6,982 bases of DNA from Promethearchaeota archaeon (GTDB lineage Archaea > Asgardarchaeota > Lokiarchaeia > Sigynarchaeales > MK-D1), in NCBI GenBank assembly GCA_016839865.1, contig JAEOTN010000043.1:1-6982 (forward strand), given 5' to 3'. This document shows positions 1-5,471 of the stretch, one piece after another; the first letter of the stretch is position 1; each line of letters opens with the position of its first letter. The translations under genes were made by a program, and so were the position numbers. Under the pieces are notes generated by a model, which made no database searches, was not told where the DNA came from, and saw only the letters and a list, made by a program, of their open reading frames with translations.

Positions 1-218
1 ATTCCTCCCCAGCGTTTCGAGAATAAATTCCGGATTAACCAATACGCTACGAAGGCTAGGAAGATGCATATAAATATTGATACAGAAATCATTATTGTTT
101 CAAATTCCCAAGGATGTGTAAAACTCCTTAGAATCAGATTGATTAGATATATTAGTCCAGCGAAAAATATACTAACAATAAATGCTAGAAGTACACGGTA
201 ACCGGGTGTCATTGCCAT
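1..218 (-). CDS. Two-helix membrane protein, N-terminal part, cut by the left edge
   Basis: The reading frame opens at ATG 218-216 (a second ATG lies two codons later at 212-210) and stays open for 72 codons to the window edge. The product is strikingly hydrophobic in a helix-like pattern. A short polar start (MAMTPGYR) leads into a first membrane segment at about residues 8-30. A short loop with RSFTHPWEFE follows, then a second segment at about 40-62, ending in the positively charged stretch RNLFSKRW. That pattern fits a helical hairpin in the membrane with both ends probably cytoplasmic. The start lies 5 bases after the stop of the longin-like gene, so the two are probably co-transcribed and may act together. 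GTGAT overlapping that stop could serve as a weak ribosome binding site. The family is not recognised, and the C-terminal domain that would reveal its job lies outside the window. A competing plus-strand frame (1-201) encodes nothing recognisable. Confidence 0.72.
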   Translation of the reverse strand, partial: MAMTPGYRVLLAFIVSIFFAGLIYLINLILRSFTHPWEFETIMISVSIFICIFLAFVAYWLIRNLFSKRWGG

Positions 219-223
219 AATAA

Positions 224-688
224 TCACTTGAAGAAGAGGTCGGACATCCTATCAATTGATGTTGCATAAAAATCTCCGATGATCTGTGAAATTTTCTCAT
301 CGAATTTACTTCCTTCTTTGATTTTTTCCGCGACAAATGGAGAGGGATTCGGTTCAATTTCCGTTAAATAAACATCCAGCAGCGTTTCCAGGATTTTTGA
401 GCTAAAATTTGTATTAAGTCGCTTATCTCCTATTACATATACCAAGTAGTTGATAGGAGGTTGAGTATCATCGATTTTTATTTCACTTTCTTTGAATACA
501 ATTCGATATTGCTTCAATTTTATGGTGTTTATTTTTTCTGACATACTCACCTTTGTCATATTGAAAATCGCATCCAGAAATTGACCCTTAGTTTCTTGAC
601 TGATACGTCTTAAGTTCTTTAAATGGTAGAAGCTCTTTTCGTAAATCAGCATCCCATTCTTAAGTAACCCAAGTTCGTATAGTACCAT
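224..688 (-). CDS. Small longin-like (SNARE/adaptin-small-subunit fold) protein
   Basis: This 154-residue soluble protein has the layout expected of a longin-type fold. A beta hairpin comes first (about 1-20, VLYELGLLKNGMLIYEKSF), then a helix (24-47). Next come strands at about 54-68 (with IKLKQYRIVFKE) and 79-89 (INYLVYVIGDKR), and a long helix at 95-112. A further C-terminal helical stretch (120-154) ends in SDLFFK. In eukaryotes such domains occur in adaptin sigma/mu subunits, TRAPP subunits and longin SNAREs, where they bind small GTPases or coat partners; Asgard archaea are known to carry many longin and roadblock proteins. The first strand begins directly at the initiator Met, which is typical of longins and supports this start. 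There is no signal peptide or membrane segment. The downstream membrane protein begins 5 bases after the stop, suggesting an operon and perhaps a membrane partner. The fold call is by eye from strand/helix order and could equally be another profilin/roadblock-like fold. Confidence 0.6.
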   Translation of the reverse strand: MVLYELGLLKNGMLIYEKSFYHLKNLRRISQETKGQFLDAIFNMTKVSMSEKINTIKLKQYRIVFKESEIKIDDTQPPINYLVYVIGDKRLNTNFSSKILETLLDVYLTEIEPNPSPFVAEKIKEGSKFDEKISQIIGDFYATSIDRMSDLFFK

Positions 689-891
689 AAGTTGTCCCTT
701 AATATGTCCTTATTAGGTTTATTGATTTTATTAGATTTAAAACTAGTATACCCGTCTTTTAAGTCATATTTTAGGTAATATTTTTATCAAATCCATATTA
801 GAATTTCACTAGACAAGATCTTATGGAACAGTTTGATAAATAAGATAGTCTGTTATTCCAGTTTAGAAATTGGATATATTAGTGATAAGAA
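689..891. promoter_or_regulatory. Divergent AT-rich promoter region
   Basis: This 203-base spacer separates the divergently oriented longin-like and cold-shock-domain genes and has no credible reading frame. For the plus-strand gene, the TATA-like GATAAATA at about 835-842 would put a transcript start near 862-868, giving a leader of about 25 bases; GTGAT (882-886) could be a weak ribosome binding site 5 bases before ATG 892. For the minus strand, AT-rich runs at about 717-731 (reading AATAAAATCAATAAA) are candidate TATA elements, and AAGGGA (697-702 on the minus strand) is only a weak ribosome binding site. No strong hairpin or long repeat was seen. All assignments are tentative because the whole spacer is AT-rich. 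Confidence 0.35.
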
Positions 892-1134
892 ATGACAGAA
901 ACAAGCACAGAAACTGGTCGAGTCAAATGGTTCAGTTCTAAAAAGGGCTACGGCTTCATAATCCGAAATCCTGAGGCTGCTGAAGAAGAACAAGAGGAAA
1001 TTTTCGTACATTGGAAACAGATCGAGATGGATGGGTTTAAAACTCTCCTTCCTGGACTAAAAGTTCAATTTGAAGTTGGACCCGGTCAAAAAGACGACAC
1101 AGTCGAAGCAAAAAATGTGAAAATTGTTATGTAA
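892..1134 (+). CDS. Cold-shock-domain (CspA-like) nucleic-acid-binding protein
   Basis: This 80-residue protein is a single cold-shock domain, an OB-fold beta barrel that binds single-stranded RNA or DNA and in bacteria acts as an RNA chaperone. After a short Thr/Glu-rich tail, the opening strand reads GRVKWFSSKKGYGFI (9-23). It contains the RNP1 motif KGYGFI (18-23) with aromatic residues W13, F14, Y20 and F22. RNP2 is IFVHW (37-41), where H40 and W41 replace the usual VFVHF. An acidic insert, PEAAEEEQEE (27-36), replaces the usual short DD/GG loop. The ending, LLPGLKVQFEVGPGQKDDTVEAKNV, matches the canonical 'l.eGq.V.Fev..g.kG..A.nV' pattern. Length is close to bacterial Csp proteins (about 65-75 residues). 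Such domains are patchily distributed in archaea, so acquisition by transfer is possible. It appears to be a single-gene unit ending in an oligo-T tract. Confidence 0.93.
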   Translation: MTETSTETGRVKWFSSKKGYGFIIRNPEAAEEEQEEIFVHWKQIEMDGFKTLLPGLKVQFEVGPGQKDDTVEAKNVKIVM

Positions 1135-1189
1135 TTTTTTTGTGATTTCAACAACGATAACAGCGATTACATCATTTTTTTTTCTTTTT
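1135..1189 (+). terminator. Two oligo-T tracts after the cold-shock gene
   Basis: Directly after the TAA at 1132-1134 comes a run of seven T (1135-1141). About 33 bases later there is a second stretch, nine T at 1175-1183, then C and five more T (1185-1189). Archaeal RNA polymerase terminates at such U-tracts without a hairpin, and no stem is visible beside either. The arrangement makes the cold-shock gene a likely separate transcript from the next gene. Confidence 0.6.
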
Positions 1190-1198
1190 CATTTCGAA

Positions 1199-1225
1199 TT
1201 TTATTTATAGTGGGACAACTAGAGG
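1199..1225 (+). promoter_or_regulatory. TATA-like box and Shine-Dalgarno before the gene at 1232
   Basis: TTTTATTTATA (1199-1208) is a good archaeal TATA candidate, and GAGGT (1221-1225) is a good ribosome binding site 6 bases before ATG 1232. The two are awkward together. A start 24-26 bases after the TATA box would fall near 1230, making the mRNA leaderless and leaving the ribosome site untranscribed. Either the real promoter lies further upstream in the T-rich spacer, or one of the two motifs is coincidental. Confidence 0.4.
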
Positions 1226-1231
1226 TATTGT

Positions 1232-1606
1232 ATGTTTGACCAAGTTGCGAAACTCAAGGAGATAATGAGACAAAAACTTGATATTGTGGAGAAACCGGAG
1301 AACGGGAAAGAGGTAGTAATCGTTATTGAGGAGAAAATCGAAAAGTCCTACACTGCAGAAGTAGGGATTGGGAAATGTTGGATGTTACCTCCAAATTACG
1401 ATATTGTGGGTAAATTATTCACAGAAAACACTCCCGAGTTTACAGAAGGTACGATAAAAATTCATACTAAAGAGAAACATAAGACTCAAAAGCTGTTGAT
1501 AGGTATTGCAGAACCTGGGTTTATTCGAAAAATTGATGAAGCAACATGGGATGGGAAATTTAAAAATTTGGATGATCTAATAGATATAATTAGCCATCTT
1601 TACTAA
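1232..1606 (+). CDS. Unrecognised 124-residue soluble protein
   Basis: The family is not recognised. The reading frame is preceded by a good ribosome binding site (GAGGT, 6-base spacing) and reads like real protein. An amphipathic N-terminal helix (1-20) leads into a strand-rich middle: VVIVIEEKIEKSYTAEVGIG (28-47) with CWMLPPNYDIVGKLF after it, GTIKIHTKEK (73-82) and KLLIGIAE (87-94). The C-terminal helix has NLDDLIDIISHLY. There is one Cys (49), no signal peptide and no membrane helix, so it is probably a small cytosolic alpha/beta protein. It is rich in Lys, Glu and Ile. It stands alone between the cold-shock gene (98-base gap with oligo-T tracts) and the convergent aminotransferase gene (33-base gap). 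The context gives no clear clue to its role. Confidence 0.72.
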   Translation: MFDQVAKLKEIMRQKLDIVEKPENGKEVVIVIEEKIEKSYTAEVGIGKCWMLPPNYDIVGKLFTENTPEFTEGTIKIHTKEKHKTQKLLIGIAEPGFIRKIDEATWDGKFKNLDDLIDIISHLY

Positions 1607-1628
1607 TTTTCATAGTATAAAAGCGAAG

Positions 1629-1634
1629 AAAAAA
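1629..1634 (-). terminator. Oligo-T terminator of the glycan operon
   Basis: On the minus strand, just 5 bases after the aminotransferase stop codon, the sequence reads TCTTCTTTTTTCTTC, with a run of six T. It is the only pyrimidine-rich tract in the 33-base convergent gap and is well placed to end the three-gene minus-strand operon. TTTT directly after the plus-strand stop (1607-1610) may do the same, more weakly, for the gene at 1232. Confidence 0.5.
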
Positions 1635-1639
1635 GAAGA

Positions 1640-2722
1640 TTATTGATAAAATTTCTTAACTGTTGATGCAACGAATCTAACTTGCTCCTCAGAAAGTAAA
1701 GGTTGGACTGGCAACGAGATCACCTCATTAGCAAGTTTCACAGTATTTTCTAGTGGTGCATGCTCTTTGTTCTTATATACATCTTGGAGATGTATGGGGA
1801 TTTTGTAATGAATACCATAACCAATTTCATTCTTAGCTAGTTCTTCAGCAAGCGCATCCCGTTTTGGCACACGTATGGTGTATTGGTGAAATACATGTGT
1901 GTATCCAACCGGTGTATTCGGAGTAATAAGTTCTGAAACACCACTCAATAAATCATTATACAACAGAGCGTTTTCTATTCGTTTTTTGTTATTTCCTGAT
2001 AATTGGGATAAACTATATCTAGCTACTAAACCTGCTACCGCTGGCATGCGGAAGTTAAATCCCATTTCTGTATGAATGTACTTCTTACTTTGACCATGAT
2101 TTACAAAACGATTAATTTTTTCATATAAGTCTAGGTTATTTGTCGTAATTAGTCCGCCTTCTCCCGCTGCAAACATGTTTTTAGTCGGATATAAAGAAAA
2201 TGCGGCGATTTCACCAAGATTTCCTGCTCTTTTTCCATGATACTCAGCACCATGGGCTTGACATGCATCCTCAATTACCGATATATTGTGATTATTTGCG
2301 ATTTCTTGAATTTCGTCCATATTTGCGCATAATCCATACAAATGGACAGGCATTATTGCTTTGGTTTTAGGAGTAATGGCAGCTTCTATGGATTTTGGGG
2401 AGAGAGTAAAAGTTTCAGGATCTATATCTGTAAACACTGGTTTAACTCGAAATGGAACCATACAATTTGCAGTAGCAATAAAAGAAAAACTAGGAATTAT
2501 AACTTCATCATCGGGTTGTAAATTCAATCCATACATAATAGTTAATAATGCGGATGTTCCACTATTTACTGCCCTACAATATTTTGCGCCGGTAAATTCT
2601 GTAAAATCCTGCTCAAGACCACGAACAGGTTTTCCTTCTATCCACATTCCACTTTTTAATAGAGCTTTTGCTTCTTCCAGAACAGAATCAGGAAGTTGCA
2701 ATTGCACAATAGGTACTTTCAT
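1640..2722 (-). CDS. DegT/DnrJ/EryC1/StrS-family PLP sugar aminotransferase
   Basis: This 360-residue protein is a full-length type I-fold PLP enzyme of the family that transfers an amino group, usually from glutamate, to a keto sugar nucleotide. Visible hallmarks: SGMWIEGKPVRGLEQDF (24-40) at the N-terminus; NSGTSAL (53-59), which binds the cofactor phosphate; EDACQAHGA (151-159), whose D152 should contact the pyridine nitrogen, with Q155 stacking nearby; and FSLYPTKN (175-182), whose K181 is the expected Schiff-base lysine, followed by GEGG. GFNFRMPAVAGLVA (220s) and HVFHQYTIRV are also typical. All catalytic residues are present, so aminotransferase rather than dehydratase activity is expected. 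Its ATG directly follows the TAG of the ATP-grasp gene with no spacer, so translation is probably coupled. It is the last gene of an operon that begins with an ALG7-like transferase. An amino sugar for a lipid-linked glycan is the likely product; the exact sugar and carbon position cannot be read from sequence. Confidence 0.95.
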   Translation of the reverse strand: MKVPIVQLQLPDSVLEEAKALLKSGMWIEGKPVRGLEQDFTEFTGAKYCRAVNSGTSALLTIMYGLNLQPDDEVIIPSFSFIATANCMVPFRVKPVFTDIDPETFTLSPKSIEAAITPKTKAIMPVHLYGLCANMDEIQEIANNHNISVIEDACQAHGAEYHGKRAGNLGEIAAFSLYPTKNMFAAGEGGLITTNNLDLYEKINRFVNHGQSKKYIHTEMGFNFRMPAVAGLVARYSLSQLSGNNKKRIENALLYNDLLSGVSELITPNTPVGYTHVFHQYTIRVPKRDALAEELAKNEIGYGIHYKIPIHLQDVYKNKEHAPLENTVKLANEVISLPVQPLLSEEQVRFVASTVKKFYQ

Positions 2723-3808
2723 CTAGAATTTCTCCTCCATAAGTTTATCTTTTGGTATTAGGTGGAACGAACAATCAATATGACGAATCCAATGCAACCC
2801 CTCGGGCAAAATACTGTATTGTTTGGTTTCAGGAGGAATAGGATCTCCAAATCCTAATTTCACAACCATGTATGGCATGTTTGCATAAGGTACATTGTAT
2901 TGTTTCCCAGCAAAAGAGAAGAAATAGCTGGTTGTGAAGAATCTACCAGGATTAATTTCAGTGGGCATAGGAATTCCATCTTTATCGTATTTCATATCCA
3001 CGCAGAATACTCCACTAGCATTTTTATCGATAGATAATACCGCTTTTGTTGCCATTTCGTTAACTTTATCGTTATTTACTGTTGCAGCAACAACTGGGGT
3101 TCCTGTTACACCAGATGGTGCTAGATATGGATAGATATACTCCAGCCGCTCACGAGCTTGAGATGTAACCAGTGTTCCATCCTTCCACACACTCTGGAAT
3201 GCCACATTTCTACCTGTAAGATTTTCTTGAGCAATGAATACCCAATTTTTGCCTCGAGCTCTCCAATATTTAATCCAATGAATCCCAAGATCTACGGAAT
3301 CACATGGAGTTGAACCAGTTCCCCCCGCTCCTTGTGTTGCACGTATCCATAAATTTGGACCTAACTCTTGAAATGCTTTTTCCATATCTTCTTTTAGAGT
3401 TTCATCACGCAATACTATGGATTTAACAGTGGGAAATCCATTTGCGTCCCAAACTTCAGCAGAGAGATTTTTATCATGACAAATTTTTACAGTTTCTTTT
3501 GAAGGTAAGTATGTTTTTGCATGCAATTTCTCACGTGCTTCAGATATTACTTTTACTTCAATATCAGGTTGAGGATGTACTAACTCAATGCCATACAGAT
3601 CAATTATCTTGTTTAATTCTTCAATATAATTTGGAGCAGTGCATCTTGGTACAATAAACACTTCATCCAGTAGAGGTCTGGCAAATTCTACATGATATGC
3701 GCTTATATCCGTGCCATAGAGTTTCATTTCTTCTCCTGAATCTCGCAAGCTACGAAGAACATTTACTCCTGCAGGACCTCCTGCACCAGTAACTAATATT
3801 TTTTTCAT
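2723..3808 (-). CDS. ATP-grasp ligase, carbamoyl-phosphate-synthase large-subunit-like
   Basis: This 361-residue protein has a Rossmann-like pre-ATP-grasp domain at about 1-110, opening with KKILVTGAGGPAGVNVLRSL and continuing with VHPQPDIEV. The ATP-grasp domain spans about 112-320. It shows the glycine-rich ATP loop WIRATQGAGGTGS (154-166), an adenine-linker stretch FIAQENLTGRNV (191-202), and the metal-binding pair D271 (CVDMK) and E284/N286 (TEINPGR). It is far shorter than carbamoyl-phosphate synthase (over 1,000 residues), and no carbamate or glutaminase parts are present. It is therefore a stand-alone ligase that would form an amide, peptide or ester bond through an acyl-phosphate. Such ligases occur in polysaccharide loci. 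Next to a sugar aminotransferase, attaching an amino acid or acyl group to a sugar amine or carboxylate is a reasonable inference, but the substrate is unknown. It follows the ALG7-like gene by 29 bases, with a modest AGGAAAA ribosome site. After the domain, residues 322-361 form a tail of unclear role. Confidence 0.9.
   Translation of the reverse strand: MKKILVTGAGGPAGVNVLRSLRDSGEEMKLYGTDISAYHVEFARPLLDEVFIVPRCTAPNYIEELNKIIDLYGIELVHPQPDIEVKVISEAREKLHAKTYLPSKETVKICHDKNLSAEVWDANGFPTVKSIVLRDETLKEDMEKAFQELGPNLWIRATQGAGGTGSTPCDSVDLGIHWIKYWRARGKNWVFIAQENLTGRNVAFQSVWKDGTLVTSQARERLEYIYPYLAPSGVTGTPVVAATVNNDKVNEMATKAVLSIDKNASGVFCVDMKYDKDGIPMPTEINPGRFFTTSYFFSFAGKQYNVPYANMPYMVVKLGFGDPIPPETKQYSILPEGLHWIRHIDCSFHLIPKDKLMEEKF
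2731..2738 (-). promoter_or_regulatory. Strong Shine-Dalgarno inside the upstream gene
   Basis: On the minus strand GGAGGAGA lies 8 bases before the aminotransferase ATG (2722-2720). It is formed by the Glu-Glu codons of the ATP-grasp protein's last residues (MEEKF). This is the strongest ribosome binding site in the window. It fixes the aminotransferase start and implies that the two proteins are made from one message in coupled fashion. Confidence 0.85.
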
Positions 3809-3837
3809 TCTAATTTTCCTATTTTCCGTTAAGTTCG

Positions 3838-5304
3838 TTATGTGGGAGTGACGATTTTTTTATTTGAAGTTTCTCCATTGCGTTCTTTTAATTTCGTAAT
3901 TTTATTGCGTAGGTGTTTTACAGATAAAATGTACCAGATAACGAATCCTCCTATTGCAAGAATTCCCGCTATCAACCAGTTTATAAATCTTAACCATTCA
4001 TTTCCCCCTGCTTGAGCTATCAAAATGGCACGTAATGCCACAAGAAGTCCTATACCACCAATTAAGAGAGTCATCATGAAATAGGTGATGACTCGAATTG
4101 CTTTGAATTTCTTTAGAATAAAGGCATATAAAATACCCACAATTATCAACGCAACAAGTATCCATATGGGATTGAGCATACCACCATTTTCTGATCCAAA
4201 TATTGGTAATGGAGTCCATTTAGATTGACGAACCGTTTCGGAAACTATCCCAAATAGCCCTCCAACGACTGCTAAAGCCCAAATATTTCTAACTAGTAGT
4301 GGTTCTGTTAGTGGTTTCTCTGCGAGAATCAAACGTGGAAGAGTTAAGTGATCATTTTCCCCCTTAGATGCTTCAATTAATTGAGAATCAGTCACAATGA
4401 TATCTTGTGTTTTAATTGTATGCCGTTCTCGAAATCCCCGTAAAGAAGCAATGACATAGAATCCATTGAAAATATGAACGAGAATGGCACAAAACATAGC
4501 AACTTCTAAACTTCCCAATAAAGCAATGCACGCGATAGTCGCACCCATGGATAATGTACCTACATCACCTGGAAATACTTTCGCAGGAAACCGATTAAAT
4601 TTGAAAAATGCCGTGAGTGCACCGATTACTGATAAAGATAATATAAGACCTTCGGAGGATCTTGCGATCAATGAATAGATAATCATGAAGACGATAACGA
4701 TCAAACTGGTTCCAGATCCCTCTCCATTATATCCCTCTAACATATTTACTCCATTTGTTAGAACCATCAGAATAATTGGGATAGCTAATTGATATATAAA
4801 TGTGAGCTGAGTCTGGCCAATTATCGGTACAAGTGGATCTTCTATGTGAATAAAACCTACTTTGACAACATTTAACCATTCTAACCAACTTGGCCAGGAT
4901 TGAGATGTCATATCGAGATTTAAAATGAATAATGGTAGCCCTGTGAGAACCATAAGCAACATTTTCTTGAACGAAGATAATGTTTTTCGATCGTCCAGAT
5001 ATCCAACAAGTCCGGATAATATTACAGTTAATGAAAATGCAAGAGTTTCTTTCCAGATTTCTGGAAAAATTAACATTATGATGATTTGTCCGGGAATTAA
5101 TCCTAACACAAATGCAATCCCTCCAGATTCAGCAACTTCTGGTCGAGTTTTTTTATGAATGTCTCTACCGATCCAATTATGTTCTCGTGCAAATCGTATA
5201 TATGTCTTGAAAAGAAACTGAGTGAGGAAATATGAGCCGATAACAATTCCCATCAGCAGGAATATTTGCCATATAGACCAGTTTAGTTCATTAAATGATT
5301 TCAT
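3838..5304 (-). CDS. ALG7/DPAGT1-like polyprenyl-phosphate GlcNAc-1-phosphate transferase
   Basis: This 488-residue polytopic membrane enzyme of the glycosyltransferase-4/MraY-WecA superfamily is expected to move a HexNAc-1-phosphate (probably GlcNAc) from UDP to dolichyl phosphate on the cytosolic face. This is the first step of lipid-linked glycan assembly. Motifs in order: a first membrane helix (11-35); DIHKKTRPEVAESGGIAF (48-65); YLDDRKTLSSFKK (102-114) with the Asp pair D104-D105; NGVNMLEGYNGEGSG (184-198); FPGDVG (244-249) with D247; and RGFRERHTIKTQDI (289-302). Next, LTLPRLILAEKPLTEPLLVRN (320-340) resembles the eukaryotic ALG7/DPAGT1 end, where MTLINLLL is followed by the last helix. 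Beyond it lie about 125 residues with three more membrane helices (about 377-397, 405-430, 440-462) and a basic tail, which is longer than usual. The frame is open to an ATG at 5538, but I chose 5304: it is preceded by a TATA box at leaderless distance and by the family's natural N-terminus. It is the first gene of the operon. Confidence 0.93.
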   Translation of the reverse strand: MKSFNELNWSIWQIFLLMGIVIGSYFLTQFLFKTYIRFAREHNWIGRDIHKKTRPEVAESGGIAFVLGLIPGQIIIMLIFPEIWKETLAFSLTVILSGLVGYLDDRKTLSSFKKMLLMVLTGLPLFILNLDMTSQSWPSWLEWLNVVKVGFIHIEDPLVPIIGQTQLTFIYQLAIPIILMVLTNGVNMLEGYNGEGSGTSLIVIVFMIIYSLIARSSEGLILSLSVIGALTAFFKFNRFPAKVFPGDVGTLSMGATIACIALLGSLEVAMFCAILVHIFNGFYVIASLRGFRERHTIKTQDIIVTDSQLIEASKGENDHLTLPRLILAEKPLTEPLLVRNIWALAVVGGLFGIVSETVRQSKWTPLPIFGSENGGMLNPIWILVALIIVGILYAFILKKFKAIRVITYFMMTLLIGGIGLLVALRAILIAQAGGNEWLRFINWLIAGILAIGGFVIWYILSVKHLRNKITKLKERNGETSNKKIVTPT

Positions 5305-5307
5305 TTC

Positions 5308-5438
5308 AATCTCAAGGGATTTTATTATTTTATATAGTGTGTATACAGAGATTACACTATTTTTCAAGTATTTGGTACGGAGGCTAGTATTTTTGCTCAT
5401 TAGCGTTATTTTCGGAGATTTTAAATGATCGTAATCTC
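5308..5438. repeat. Four copies of GAGATT in the divergent spacer, possible operator
   Basis: The hexamer occurs as AATCTC at 5308-5313, GAGATT at 5348-5353, GAGATT at 5415-5420 and AATCTC at 5433-5438. The last two form an inverted repeat with a 12-base spacer that encloses the AT-rich TTTTAAAT. Copies two and four share the longer GAGATTAC. Four hits in about 130 bases is well above chance for a hexamer counted on both strands (about 0.06 expected with even base use). The copies flank the operon's TATA box and start codon and the probable Trm112-like promoter, so a shared regulator is possible but unproven. Confidence 0.35.
5328..5336 (-). promoter_or_regulatory. TATA box of the glycan operon
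   Basis: On the minus strand the sequence reads ACTATATAAAATAAT, with TATATAAAA at 5336-5328. Its centre is about 28 bases before ATG 5304, so transcription should begin within a few bases of that ATG, giving a leaderless or near-leaderless message. This is the clearest promoter in the window and the main reason to reject upstream start codons of the transferase. Confidence 0.7.
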
Positions 5439-5466
5439 GATATTTTCCTATCACTATCAAAGAGGA
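5419..5466 (+). promoter_or_regulatory. Promoter and Shine-Dalgarno of the Trm112-like gene
   Basis: TTTTAAAT (5419-5426) is a plausible TATA box. A transcript start some 25 bases on, near 5447-5450, would leave a leader of about 23 bases carrying AGAGGA (5461-5466), a good ribosome binding site 5 bases before ATG 5472. The distances suit a leadered archaeal message. TATTTT at 5441 is a poorer alternative because it would place the start inside the ribosome binding site. Confidence 0.5.
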
Positions 5467-5471
5467 TTTCA

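Noticed and set aside
1..201. Plus-strand frame open from the left edge to TAA at 199-201
   Set aside because: The translation has no recognisable motif, while the opposite strand encodes a clean two-helix membrane protein just downstream of another gene.
172..357. Minus-strand 61-residue frame
   Set aside because: It overlaps the longin-like and membrane genes in another frame, and its Ser/Cys-rich product looks like a shadow.
874..881. ATATATTA as TATA box of the cold-shock gene
   Set aside because: It lies only about 11 bases before ATG 892, so transcription would start inside the gene and lose the start codon.
2361..2726. Plus-strand 121-residue frame opposite the aminotransferase
   Set aside because: It is antisense to a gene with all catalytic motifs intact, and its product has no recognisable features.
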